From FEN-1297 sp046704255 (GTDB lineage: Bacteria; Bacteroidota; Ignavibacteria; Ignavibacteriales; Ignavibacteriaceae): a stretch of 64,000 bases of DNA. Below, in pieces: positions 1 to 8,503 of this stretch (positions within the stretch are counted from its first letter, which is position 1; each line of letters opens with the position of its first letter). Both the position numbers and the translations under genes were made by a program. The stretch covers positions 1 through 64,000 of the forward strand of contig JBJKSH010000106.1 in the NCBI GenBank assembly GCA_046704255.1, written 5' to 3'. The notes under the pieces are model-generated. The model was not told where the DNA came from, did no database searches, and saw only the letters and a list, made by a program, of their open reading frames with translations.

Positions 1-42
1 GTGAAGCCACTGATTGTCATTGAAAAATTGCTGGAGTTCTAA
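1..42 (+). CDS. possible 3' end of a gene cut by the window edge
   Basis: Frame 1 is open from the first base to a TAA and gives about 13 residues beginning VKPLIVIEK. The Lys-Pro followed by hydrophobic residues loosely resembles the end of a response-regulator receiver domain. This would fit the signalling genes just downstream, but the piece is far too short to assign. The 226 bases between it and the next gene show nothing I can name. Confidence 0.25.
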   Translation: MKPLIVIEKLLEF

Positions 43-268
43 AAGTAGAAGTTCAATCTGAAAAGGTACTCTTTGGAGTTTAAACATCTTTTCGCCTATG
101 AACTTGTTATTTCTTTAACAAAATTAATTATTTTTTAACTAATTTATCTCAAGCGGTCAACTTGAGTAATATTAAGAAAGATAATAATTCCGGTTTTTGC
201 TGTCCCTTGATCTGTTGATTTCCCTGCGCTATTGAAATTTATAAATAAAAAATAAAGGATAAGAAAGA

Positions 269-835
269 GTGAAAATTGTAATAACTGTAATATCTGTATT
301 GGTCATCCAGCTTCTGCTTTTAGTTTTGTTTGTCAATTCGGGATTGTACAATGTCTCTACCAAGTCGCCCGATCCCGGATTTCTAAAATGGGTGTTCGGC
401 ACAACCAGCGACAACGCTGCGAAGCATTACTCAAAAAATATCTCCGTGCCAAATTTGACGGACAGTTCAATGATCGTTGAAGGGTTTAAGCATTACAACG
501 ATAATTGCGTTACATGCCACGGTGCACCGGGAGTAAAACCCTCCGATATCGGGAAAGGATTATTTCCTCATCCTCCGAACCTTGTACATTCTGCTAAAGA
601 ATTACAGCCTGCACGTTTATTCTGGGTGGCAAAGAACGGTATTAAAAGTACAGGAATGCCGGGATTCTGGAAAACGAATTCAGACCGGAAAATATGGACT
701 ATCATATCCTTTATAGAAAAGATGAAGAATATGACACCTAAGCAATATGCAGCTATGGTTAAAACTTATTCTTACCCGGAAAGTGAGGCGATGAAGGATT
801 TGAAAAGTAACGGCCATAAAGTAAAAGTTAAATAA
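269..835 (+). CDS. membrane-anchored or exported monoheme cytochrome c
   Basis: This 188-residue protein starts with GTG, about nine bases after an AAAGGA ribosome-binding site. An N-terminal hydrophobic stretch (about residues 3-24) should export it or anchor it in the inner membrane. The heme-binding motif C80-V-T-C-H84 is followed by G-A-P-G, and a later G-M-P-G-F supplies a likely axial Met, as in class I cytochromes c. It probably carries electrons in the periplasm. It lies upstream of a sensor kinase and a large electron-transfer cluster, which suggests a shared role, but a terminator at 1036 separates it from them. The exact redox partner is unknown. Confidence 0.85.
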   Translation: MKIVITVISVLVIQLLLLVLFVNSGLYNVSTKSPDPGFLKWVFGTTSDNAAKHYSKNISVPNLTDSSMIVEGFKHYNDNCVTCHGAPGVKPSDIGKGLFPHPPNLVHSAKELQPARLFWVAKNGIKSTGMPGFWKTNSDRKIWTIISFIEKMKNMTPKQYAAMVKTYSYPESEAMKDLKSNGHKVKVK

Positions 836-1218
836 AATCTCCCTTTGAAATAACTGGTGCCTAAAATTTCGCAGAAGAACCGGAGGGATATACTCCTGCT
901 AATTAACCTTACTGCAAATACTTTTCAGATTACTATGTATGGGTTACTACTCTGTGAAAAAATATCATTATTAAATTTCAGTTAACACAATCCGGAGTGG
1001 TAATTCTCCCCGATTTTAGATAACATTAAAGCTACCGTAAGAGGATTGAAAAATATCCTCTTACGTTTTTAATTTTTAAGCTATATAGATTTGTTTTAGT
1101 ATAGTTAAAAAATCTTATCCCCTTAAAAGCCTGTTTAATATTCCAGCTTGCATATTATAATTTTCCTCCATAGTTTCGCTTTGGTTTTAGATAGGGATTT
1201 CCAAAAAAGTGCAGCCTA
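836..1218 (+). other. 383-base gap with terminator; possible small RNA
   Basis: No open reading frame here looks like a gene. The terminator at 1036-1077 lies about 200 bases beyond the cytochrome stop codon, leaving an unexplained transcribed stretch. That stretch contains short GGAG/CTCC pairings near 885-900 and 994-1010. It could be a long 3' untranslated region or a small RNA ending at this terminator. The last 140 bases presumably hold the promoter of the histidine kinase. A sequence reading TAGATTTG near 1086 fits the Bacteroidota -7 consensus TAnnTTTG, but I see no convincing upstream element. Confidence 0.35.
1036..1077 (+). terminator. strong rho-independent terminator
   Basis: A perfect 11-base-pair stem (1036-1046 with 1055-1065, CGTAAGAGGAT / ATCCTCTTACG) encloses an 8-base loop. 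TTTTTAATTTTT follows. This is a textbook intrinsic terminator for plus-strand transcription and separates the first cytochrome gene from the kinase gene. Confidence 0.9.
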
Positions 1219-3732
1219 ATGTTTAAGTTAAATAAATTATTTCCCTGGCTTTCCATACGGAACAAACTTATAATCGCTTTTACAGGCCTTTCTCTTCTGC
1301 CAATTTTAATCGTCGGCATACACGGTATTATTTCTAATACTAAAATGATGAAGCAGATTGCGGTTCAAAACCTCAACCATGATCTTGCTTTAATTCAGGA
1401 AAACACTGCAAATCTTATGGACGGTATAGAGAACGATATCCGGCTGATTAAAAATTCATATCTTAATAATCATATAAGGAATGATTTTCGATATCAAGAA
1501 AACCTTTTCCAGGCAAAAAACCTTGGCGATTTAAATGAAGAACTTCTTTCTTTTATAAAAACGCGCGGAATATATTACCAGGTTAGAATTACCGATACGT
1601 TGGGAAATAATATTGCGTGGGTAAAATCCGAATCCTACGGCACTGCGGGAAATTCTTATCAAATTGTTAAGGGAAGCGAGCTCGGCAAAAACCCTGAAGT
1701 CTATTATCTTTATCTTGTAAAAAATCTTTCAAGAAATCAAATTGCACTTGCGCCGGTAGAATTACTTGACCGGAATAATAAATTAATCCCGGTAGTTAGT
1801 TTTGCTGCTTCTATATTTTACGGAGGAAATAAAGCCGGTATTCTTATTGCCGATGTGTATGCTAAAAATCTGTTCAATACATTACAGACCTATAAACCGC
1901 TCGTACAAAATGAGGAAGTAATTTTGGTAAGCAGCGATGGTCATTACTTATATCATTCATTTAAGAAGAAGAACTGGAATAAACTTTTAGCCGGAAGAAA
2001 CGAATACAATCTTCAACATGATTTTTCTTCGGATATAACGAGTAAAATTCTTTCGAACAGAAGGACTGTAATTACAGCTGGAAGTAAAGACATAATATCT
2101 CATTCACCGCTTTTCTACGGATACAAATCTGTTTTTCATTCAAGCATTGGGCAGAGTTTTGCAATACCGTTATATTTAATTGTTGCAGTTCCCAAAGCGC
2201 TTATTTTGGCTCCGGTTCATTCTTATGAATATACTTTTGCTGCCATACTTATTGCATTTCTATTAATTTCGGTTACTTTAAGTCTGCTGGCTACTCGGCA
2301 TTTTACAACTTCTCTTGCAACGCTTACAAGAGGTGCTGAAACAATTACACGGGGAAATTATAATTACAGAGTGAAAGTAGAAACACGTGATGAAATTGAA
2401 AAATTAGCGGAACAATTTAATCTGATGGCGCAGTCACTTGATGAACATGACACGGAAATTCGGAAATACAGAATGCACCTTGAAGAAATGGTTGCCTCAA
2501 GGACGGAAGAACTATCGGCAGAAAAATCAAAGCTGCAGGCAATATTGGATAATGTACCGAGTGCTTTTTTACTTCTTGATAAAGATTTGAGAATTCAAAC
2601 TGCAAGTGCAGCCTTTAATATAATTACGGGATACAATATTGAAGATGTAAAAGGCGAAAACTGCAACAAGATTTTCGGTTCGGCAGGTATTTGTGATAAA
2701 TGTATTTGCAGTGAGGCTATTACAGAAAATAAAATTGAAAGCTGCATCAACCTAAAAATAAATGATAAGCAGCAGGAGCGCTATATTGAACACGTAGCAA
2801 TTCCGATGAAAAGCAACGGTGAAACAGTTGCCGTGCTGGCGGTTATTACGGATATAACCAAACGCAAGCAATTGGAAAATGTTCTTGTTAAAACGGAAAA
2901 GCTTGCCGCAACGGGAGAAATAGCTGCCTTTGTGGCACATGAATTCCGTAATTCACTTACATCTATTAAAATGATTCTCCAGCTACTTGCCGAATCGGAT
3001 CATACCTCCAGAACGGAGAAAAAATCTGTTTCTGTGGCGCTTAATTCTACGGAGGAAATGGAAGATACCGTAAACAAGCTTCTTAATTATGCGTACCCGG
3101 TACCAATGCAGCTTCAATCAGGAGACATAAATAAAATTATTAATGAAAGCCTTGCATTTGTCCGGCTTCGTTTCGGCAAATCCAGGATATCGTTAAAAAA
3201 AGAAATTGAACCATCAATCCCTTTAATACTATTAGATGCTTCCCGTCTAAAAGAAGCAATTATTAATGTTCTGTTAAATGCAGTTCAATCAATAGATGAA
3301 AAAAGTACTGCGGATGAAAATTCGGATTATAATAATAACGAAGTAAACGAGATTACAATTTCTATCCGGAAAGTAATCCTTAAGAAGACACTCCGCGATT
3401 ATAAATTGGAAGAAACTGCAGGTTACACACAAATTGAAAATGCCGACCGTGATAAATATGAAATTATTCTGCCTAAAGGAACCGGATGTATTCTATTAAA
3501 AATTACGGATACCGGTTTGGGCGTTGACAGTAAAAATATTTCAAGAATTTTTGATCCTTTCTTTACTACAAAAACCAACGGTACGGGTTTGGGGCTTCCC
3601 ATGGTTAAAAGAACTATTAACGCTCACAAAGGAATCGTAAGTGTTGAAAGTAAAAAAGGTACCGGGACAACTTTTAATATTTATATCCCGGTCCGAAATT
3701 ACAATCTGCCGTCTCCCGAATATAACGTATAA
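1219..3732 (+). CDS. PAS-containing membrane sensor histidine kinase
   Basis: The 837-residue protein has a first membrane helix at about 16-38 and a large extracytoplasmic sensor region at about 40-335, probably Cache-like. A second helix lies at about 338-360, then HAMP (about 361-413), a coiled segment, PAS (about 438-552), a dimerization/phosphoacceptor domain with H574 in AHEFRNSLTS, and a HATPase domain ending with a GTGLGLPMV box near 788. The PAS domain holds C482, C492, C495 and C497 in a compact cluster that could sense redox state or bind a metal. The gene lies 30 bases before an NtrC-type regulator, its likely partner. The signal is unknown, but the neighbouring cytochromes suggest redox or electron-donor sensing. 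Confidence 0.9.
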   Translation: MFKLNKLFPWLSIRNKLIIAFTGLSLLPILIVGIHGIISNTKMMKQIAVQNLNHDLALIQENTANLMDGIENDIRLIKNSYLNNHIRNDFRYQENLFQAKNLGDLNEELLSFIKTRGIYYQVRITDTLGNNIAWVKSESYGTAGNSYQIVKGSELGKNPEVYYLYLVKNLSRNQIALAPVELLDRNNKLIPVVSFAASIFYGGNKAGILIADVYAKNLFNTLQTYKPLVQNEEVILVSSDGHYLYHSFKKKNWNKLLAGRNEYNLQHDFSSDITSKILSNRRTVITAGSKDIISHSPLFYGYKSVFHSSIGQSFAIPLYLIVAVPKALILAPVHSYEYTFAAILIAFLLISVTLSLLATRHFTTSLATLTRGAETITRGNYNYRVKVETRDEIEKLAEQFNLMAQSLDEHDTEIRKYRMHLEEMVASRTEELSAEKSKLQAILDNVPSAFLLLDKDLRIQTASAAFNIITGYNIEDVKGENCNKIFGSAGICDKCICSEAITENKIESCINLKINDKQQERYIEHVAIPMKSNGETVAVLAVITDITKRKQLENVLVKTEKLAATGEIAAFVAHEFRNSLTSIKMILQLLAESDHTSRTEKKSVSVALNSTEEMEDTVNKLLNYAYPVPMQLQSGDINKIINESLAFVRLRFGKSRISLKKEIEPSIPLILLDASRLKEAIINVLLNAVQSIDEKSTADENSDYNNNEVNEITISIRKVILKKTLRDYKLEETAGYTQIENADRDKYEIILPKGTGCILLKITDTGLGVDSKNISRIFDPFFTTKTNGTGLGLPMVKRTINAHKGIVSVESKKGTGTTFNIYIPVRNYNLPSPEYNV

Positions 3733-3762
3733 AATTAAAAAAGGAATAAACTGATCAGCCGA

Positions 3763-5163
3763 ATGAATAGAAAAGAAAAAATACTTGTAGTAGACGACGA
3801 CCCTAAAATTAGATACGCTTTTATTGAGGTGTTAAAGAAAGACGGATATGATCCTGTAATGGCATCCGACGGAGACGAAGCATTAAAGGTTGTCAATTCG
3901 GAAAGCGTTGATCTTATATTTATGGATATATCTTTACCGAAAATAAACGGGTTGGATGTTCTAAAAAGGTTTAAAGAATCCGGAATAAAAATTCCGACGA
4001 TCATCATTACCGGCTACGGTATTATGCAAAATGCGGTAAAGGCTATGCAGCTTGGTGCGTTTGATTATTTAACCAAGCCGCTGGATATAAGTAAAATAAG
4101 AGAACTTACTAAAAAAGCTTTATTAAAATCTTCAAGTGTTTCAGAAAATAAAATAAGTAATTCATACCTTAATGCAGATATAGTAGACCGTTATGAACTT
4201 GTAGGTAAATGTCCGCAAATGCAGGAAGTTTATAAATTAATCGGTATGATTTCCACCACTCCTAATACGGTATCGGTTTTAATTACCGGCGAAAGCGGTA
4301 CTGGGAAAGAATTGGTAGCCCGTGCAATAAACAGCAGCGCGCAGGGAATTAAGCGTCCGTTTGTAGGAATAAATTGTTCTGCTGTGCCGGATAATTTGCT
4401 TGAATCTGAATTTTTCGGCTATGAAAAAGGAGCCTTTACAGGTGCAAACGATCGTAAGCTCGGTAAGTTTGAACTTGCACAGGAAGGGACAATTTTTTTG
4501 GATGAAATTGGAAATCTTTTGCCGAACATGCAGCAAAAATTATTAAGAGTACTGCAAGAAAGGGAATTCGAAAGACTCGGTGGCGATGTTCCCATTAAAG
4601 TTAATGCAAGATTTATTGCTGCAACAAACAGAGACCTTGAATCGGAAATAAAAAAAGAAAATTTCAGAGAGGATCTTTTTTTCAGGTTGAATGTAATTGA
4701 AATTAAATTACCCTCACTTAGGGAACGTGCCGACGATATTCCGCTTCTTTCAGATTATTTTCTTGTCAAATACAACGGGCATCTAAATAAGAATATTACG
4801 GGATTTTCACCCCGTGCAGCGGATTTGTTGAGTTCATATCAGTTTCCGGGAAATGTAAGAGAACTTCAAAATATAATAGAGAGAGCCGTTATGTTTACAA
4901 GAGGAGAACAGATAACAGGTGATTTGATAGAAAAAATGCTTGGCTTTGCCCCGGTAAAATCTCCCGTACTTCCTATTAAAGGTACTAAGTTTAAGGAATC
5001 CCGTGAGTTTATTATCGGTATGTTTGAAAAACAATTCGTTGAAAAAAAACTCACCGCTTCTCATGGAAATGTTACTGCCGCTGCTAAAGATTCCGGGATG
5101 ACAAGACAAAACTTTCAGCGTATGATGAAAAAGTTTAACATTAAAGCGGAAGACTTTAGGTAA
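3763..5163 (+). CDS. NtrC-family sigma-54-dependent response regulator
   Basis: The 466-residue protein has the full NtrC layout. A receiver domain (about 5-120) has the acidic pocket VVDDDP, a phosphoacceptor Asp in FMDISLP and the KP lysine in LTKPLD. An AAA+ domain (about 145-380) has Walker A GESGTGKE near 176 and the sigma-54 contact loop GAFTGA. A C-terminal Fis-type helix-turn-helix (about 430-462) contains NVTAAAKDSGMTRQNF. It should activate sigma-54 promoters after phosphorylation by the upstream kinase. I found no convincing TGGC-N8-TTGC promoter in front of the downstream operon, so its targets remain unidentified. Confidence 0.95.
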   Translation: MNRKEKILVVDDDPKIRYAFIEVLKKDGYDPVMASDGDEALKVVNSESVDLIFMDISLPKINGLDVLKRFKESGIKIPTIIITGYGIMQNAVKAMQLGAFDYLTKPLDISKIRELTKKALLKSSSVSENKISNSYLNADIVDRYELVGKCPQMQEVYKLIGMISTTPNTVSVLITGESGTGKELVARAINSSAQGIKRPFVGINCSAVPDNLLESEFFGYEKGAFTGANDRKLGKFELAQEGTIFLDEIGNLLPNMQQKLLRVLQEREFERLGGDVPIKVNARFIAATNRDLESEIKKENFREDLFFRLNVIEIKLPSLRERADDIPLLSDYFLVKYNGHLNKNITGFSPRAADLLSSYQFPGNVRELQNIIERAVMFTRGEQITGDLIEKMLGFAPVKSPVLPIKGTKFKESREFIIGMFEKQFVEKKLTASHGNVTAAAKDSGMTRQNFQRMMKKFNIKAEDFR

Positions 5164-5481
5164 GTTTAAGGTTAAGCCTGCCGGGGTGTAATACCGGTTT
5201 TTCGCGAAGAAAACCGGTTCATGTTCAATTGATATCTCTTTAAAGAATATTTCCTCACTTGAATCAAATTTTGAATCTATTGATACTACTTTTCAATTTT
5301 TCTGCTTCTTCTGCCAAATTCTGCTTGGCACCTGTAAAATAAAATTTGGCGGTCTTATCCGGCTCTTATTTTTTCAAACCATTATAAGCTAATCTTTTTA
5401 ATTGTTTTTTGTATTTCCTTTGATATTTATTTAGCGGCACGTTAGTTGGATAAGCTGCGCTAAATTTATTGGTTTATAAAA
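5164..5481. other. 318-base intergenic region with hairpins
   Basis: No gene is visible. A hairpin with 9-base-pair arms (5193-5201 ACCGGTTTT with 5210-5218 AAAACCGGT, 8-base loop) lies 30 bases after the regulator stop codon. It has no strong T-tract, so it is only a weak terminator candidate. A second short inverted repeat, TGCCAA / TTGGCA, lies near 5313-5331. A TGGCAC there recalls a sigma-54 -24 element, but no -12 GC follows at the right spacing. The promoter for the receiver-porin-cytochrome genes should lie in this region. Confidence 0.4.
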
Positions 5482-5898
5482 GTGAAAAATAAGCCAAAGA
5501 TATTGGTCGTAGACAAAGATAAGAATATTCTTTCGGCATTCGAAAATTATTTAAGAAAGAAAAATTACTCGATGACCGGAGCAAATAACGTTATAACCGG
5601 ATTAAATAAAATAAGACAGCGGAATTTTCACCTTCTCATTACAGATGTAAGAGAGGATTCCGGATTCGGTAAAAGTTTTATTTCAAATGCAAAGCAGGTT
5701 CGCGATAACCTGCGCATTATAGCAATTACAAGCTATCCGGATAAAATAAATGAATCCGATTTAAAAACTTATGGTGTCGATTATCTTTTTATAAAACCCC
5801 TGGAACTGGGCAAACTAGACAAAGCAATTGAAAGCTGCCTAAGCCGGCAGAAAAGGAATTCAACAACAGAAAAAACTTTAACTATAAACGGAGAATAG
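5482..5898 (+). CDS. receiver-only response regulator
   Basis: This 138-residue protein is a single receiver domain with VVDKDKN at the N-terminal acidic patch, a phosphoacceptor Asp in LLITDVRED and the conserved Lys-Pro in FIKPLE. There is no output domain beyond a short polar tail. It begins with GTG; the next in-frame Met is about 30 residues in and would destroy the fold, so GTG is preferred even though no clear Shine-Dalgarno site precedes it. Only two bases separate its stop from the next ATG, so it is almost certainly co-transcribed with the porin-cytochrome. It may act as a phosphate sink or connector for the kinase at 1219. Confidence 0.85.
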   Translation: MKNKPKILVVDKDKNILSAFENYLRKKNYSMTGANNVITGLNKIRQRNFHLLITDVREDSGFGKSFISNAKQVRDNLRIIAITSYPDKINESDLKTYGVDYLFIKPLELGKLDKAIESCLSRQKRNSTTEKTLTINGE

Positions 5899-5900
5899 AA

Positions 5901-7283
5901 ATGATATCAAGTACGGTTACAATTTTTTCAAAATTATTTTTAAGAAAGAATAAAAATAAATTATTATTTCCATTTGTTGTGGCCGGGATGTTGTTGTTCT
6001 TAGCGGCTCCCGACGGTTATGCAATCCCAAGTTTTGCAAGGCAAACCGGCTTGTCGTGTAATTATTGTCATTTTACATATCCCGAACTAACTTCTTTCGG
6101 GAGGATGTTCAAACTTAACGGTTATACAATGACAAACGTGGAAAACCTGCAGGCGGTATCACCGGACAGCCAGAGAACTACCTTACAAATTCCGCAGACA
6201 TTTTCGTTTGGTGCATTTGTAAAATCATCATTTACATCGGTAAGCAAATCAGTTCCCGGTCTTGATAATAAATTTGTCCAGTCTCCCGAAGAAGTCAGCC
6301 TTTTTTTCTCCGGTGAAATTACACCGAAGATAGGCGGCTACGTTCAATTAACTTACGGACTAAGCGATGGAGCAATCGGCCTTGACATGCTTGATATTAG
6401 GTATGCAAACAGCACAAATCTCGGCGGTAAAAATTTGCTTTACGGATTGACTTTAAACAACATGCCTTCTATGGAAGATCCCTGGAATACTACTCCTGCG
6501 TGGGGGTTTCCGTATTACTCTTCAGAATCTGCACCTGCACCTGCTGCATCCACTTATCTTCAAATGGCAATGGGTGATGTTGCCGGATTAGGCGTTTATG
6601 CATTGTACGATAAATTAATATATGCTGAGATTTCGGGTTACCATTCCTCGCCAGCTGGTGTTTCTTATCCGCCGGATTCAACCTGGATGGGAAACATACA
6701 TGGTATTGCTCCTTATTGGAGATTAGCATTACAGCATCAATGGAAAAGCCGGTACCTGGAAGTAGGTACCTTTGGTATTTCATCAAGCATTAATCCGATG
6801 GGAGTTACAGGTGCAACAGATAAATATACAGACATTGGATTTGATGCTCAGTTTGAAAACATAAATGATAACGGCAGTTCATGGGTTTTCCATGCGGCTT
6901 ATACAACCGAGAAGCAAAACCTGGACGCAACATTTGCAGCAGGCGGATCAGCAAACGAAAGCAATACCTTAAATTCTTTTAAGATGGATCTGCAGTTCAA
7001 CTTCCCTGAATGGGTTTCGTTAACTGCGGGATATTTCACTTTGAGCGGTTCAAATGATGCCGGCCTTTATGCCCCGGCAGCTATTTCCGGCAACCTTACC
7101 GGAGACCCGGCAAGCGACGGCGAAATTCTGCAGGTTGCCTTTCTTCCCTGGATGAATACACAGTTTGCAATTCAGTATACGATATATAATAAATTCAACG
7201 GAAGCAGTACCAACTATGACGGTTTCGGAAGAAATGCTTCGGATAATAACACCTTGTATGTCATGGGCTGGCTGGCTTTCTAA
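5901..7283 (+). CDS. Cyc2-like fused monoheme cytochrome and outer-membrane porin
   Basis: The 460-residue protein has a signal peptide (about 1-41) followed at once by FARQTGLSCNYCH, in which C53-x-x-C-H57 binds one heme. Then comes PELTSFGRMFKLNGY and about 370 residues of alternating, aromatic- and glycine-rich sequence ending in a Phe, as expected for an outer-membrane beta-barrel. A small N-terminal cytochrome with RQTG...C-x2-CH...FGR.FK..GY joined to a barrel of about 400 residues matches the layout I recall for Cyc2-type iron-oxidising proteins and related cytochrome-porins. It could pass electrons across the outer membrane. The substrate is not proven, and many relatives are uncharacterised. 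Confidence 0.65.
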   Translation: MISSTVTIFSKLFLRKNKNKLLFPFVVAGMLLFLAAPDGYAIPSFARQTGLSCNYCHFTYPELTSFGRMFKLNGYTMTNVENLQAVSPDSQRTTLQIPQTFSFGAFVKSSFTSVSKSVPGLDNKFVQSPEEVSLFFSGEITPKIGGYVQLTYGLSDGAIGLDMLDIRYANSTNLGGKNLLYGLTLNNMPSMEDPWNTTPAWGFPYYSSESAPAPAASTYLQMAMGDVAGLGVYALYDKLIYAEISGYHSSPAGVSYPPDSTWMGNIHGIAPYWRLALQHQWKSRYLEVGTFGISSSINPMGVTGATDKYTDIGFDAQFENINDNGSSWVFHAAYTTEKQNLDATFAAGGSANESNTLNSFKMDLQFNFPEWVSLTAGYFTLSGSNDAGLYAPAAISGNLTGDPASDGEILQVAFLPWMNTQFAIQYTIYNKFNGSSTNYDGFGRNASDNNTLYVMGWLAF

Positions 7284-7290
7284 TATGAGG

Positions 7291-7314
7291 AAGTATTTTA
7301 GAGAAGAAATACTT
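7291..7314 (+). promoter_or_regulatory. intercistronic hairpin
   Basis: Arms AAGTATTT (7291-7298) and AAATACTT (7307-7314) pair perfectly around an 8-base loop between the porin-cytochrome and the next cytochrome gene. There is no long T-tract, so it may stabilise or partly terminate the transcript. Confidence 0.4.
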
Positions 7315-7346
7315 TAGATAATGATAAAATTTTTTGGGAGTATAAA

Positions 7347-7823
7347 ATGAAGATGAAATTAATAATTCAATGGATGCTGTTTATGGGATTAATTCTTTTC
7401 ACCGGGTTTGGTCTAGATAATCCTGCAGCTGTTAATCCCGCCGTTCAAAATATTGCAATTCAGCATAAGAAAAAATCTTCGCAGCAAGAGGACAAAGGCA
7501 TTGGTCCTGTAAAAGAAGTTAAGCTTGGTCCGGTCAACAAGATGCTTGTAGACAAGGGCAACAACATATTCAACAGTAAATGCTCTCTATGTCACGACAT
7601 CGACGATGTTAATCTTGCACCGCCGTTACGCGGAGTTACAAAAAAACTTTCACCTGTTTTCATCATGAATTATTTAATGAACACGGCGGAAAATCAAAAG
7701 AAAGATCCTTATGTGAAAAAACTCATTCAGCAATGGAAAACAGTTCCAATGATGAAAGATCAGAAATTGAAAGATAAAGACGCCAGAGCAGTACTAGAAT
7801 TCCTAAGGTCTTTAGATAAATAA
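7347..7823 (+). CDS. small exported monoheme cytochrome c
   Basis: The 158-residue protein follows a GGGAG ribosome-binding site. It has an N-terminal hydrophobic signal (about 1-24), a polar linker, and a class I cytochrome domain with C79-S-L-C-H83 and methionines in VPMMKD that could be the distal heme ligand. It probably shuttles electrons in the periplasm. Its position, 63 bases after the Cyc2-like protein and just before the pentaheme/molybdopterin genes, suggests that it links the outer membrane to the inner-membrane complex. Confidence 0.85.
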   Translation: MKMKLIIQWMLFMGLILFTGFGLDNPAAVNPAVQNIAIQHKKKSSQQEDKGIGPVKEVKLGPVNKMLVDKGNNIFNSKCSLCHDIDDVNLAPPLRGVTKKLSPVFIMNYLMNTAENQKKDPYVKKLIQQWKTVPMMKDQKLKDKDARAVLEFLRSLDK

Positions 7824-7844
7824 TTTATCCCCGTAAATCTTGTC

Positions 7845-7906
7845 GCCGGCAGGTAGAATTCGATTCCTGGAAAATTTTTCTCGAATTTATAATTCCTGCC
7901 GGCAGG
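7845..7906. repeat. GC-rich inverted repeat with 12-bp palindrome
   Basis: GCCGGCAGG (7845-7853) pairs with CCTGCCGGC (7895-7903), and AATTCGA and TCGAATT can pair inside it. The right arm is itself part of the perfect palindrome CCTGCCGGCAGG (7895-7906). It sits in the 119-base gap between two cytochrome genes and is much more GC-rich than its surroundings. No T-run follows directly. Confidence 0.6.
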
Positions 7907-7942
7907 GCAGGGGAATTTTAACAATACTGAAGCAAGACGGAA

Positions 7943-8455
7943 ATGAAAACAAGAATACTAATCTTAATCCTTTTTACAGCCGGAACCTTTGCCGGTTACT
8001 ATTTAGTAAGCTACAGCTTAAGACCCGTACCTACAAACGATACAATATCTTTCAGCCATTATGTTCATACCTCACTACATAAAATTAAATGCGTCAACTG
8101 TCATCGCGGGGTATATAATTCAGAGAAAGCACAAATCCCAAACATCAAAGTATGCGGCATTTGTCATTCAAGACTGATGAATCCAAAATCTAAAAGGGAG
8201 AGAGCGGTTTATCAATACGTGAAAGAAAAAAAGACAATAAAATGGAAAATATATTATCATATCCCGGACTATGTTATGTTCTCTCACAGGCGACATGTTA
8301 AACTTGGTAAACTAAATTGCACCGATTGCCATGGCGATATGACAAAACAGACTTCACCCGATTTGAAAAATATAAGCGCTATACGCATGCAGTTTTGTTT
8401 TAGCTGTCATCAAGATAAAAGGGTGACAACTGATTGCAATAACTGTCATCATTAA
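7943..8455 (+). CDS. pentaheme cytochrome c (class III-like)
   Basis: The 170-residue protein has an N-terminal membrane helix or signal (about 4-24) and five CxxCH motifs beginning at C50, C71, C126, C152 and C165. Upstream histidines in FSHYVH and FSHRRHVK are typical bis-His ligands of cytochrome c3/c7-type proteins. It precedes a molybdopterin-family subunit, an iron-sulfur subunit and an NrfD protein. In alternative complex III the pentaheme ActA holds this place, and in Desulfovibrio Qrc the hexaheme QrcA does. It is therefore the probable periplasmic electron port of the complex. Confidence 0.9.
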   Translation: MKTRILILILFTAGTFAGYYLVSYSLRPVPTNDTISFSHYVHTSLHKIKCVNCHRGVYNSEKAQIPNIKVCGICHSRLMNPKSKRERAVYQYVKEKKTIKWKIYYHIPDYVMFSHRRHVKLGKLNCTDCHGDMTKQTSPDLKNISAIRMQFCFSCHQDKRVTTDCNNCHH

Positions 8456-8503
8456 TGAATAAGAATAATAACAATTATAAAGGTTAACAGGAGAATTTTT
8501 TGA

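Noticed and set aside
5300..5360. Sigma-54 promoter before the receiver gene
   Set aside because: TGGCAC is present but the required -12 GC at 10-11 bases is missing.
6490..6786. A 98-codon minus-strand frame within the cytochrome-porin gene
   Set aside because: It is antisense to a gene with clear motifs and shows no protein-like pattern or ribosome site.
7840..8082. An 80-codon plus-strand frame across the hairpin and pentaheme start
   Set aside because: It overlaps the well-supported pentaheme gene in another frame and has no family pattern.
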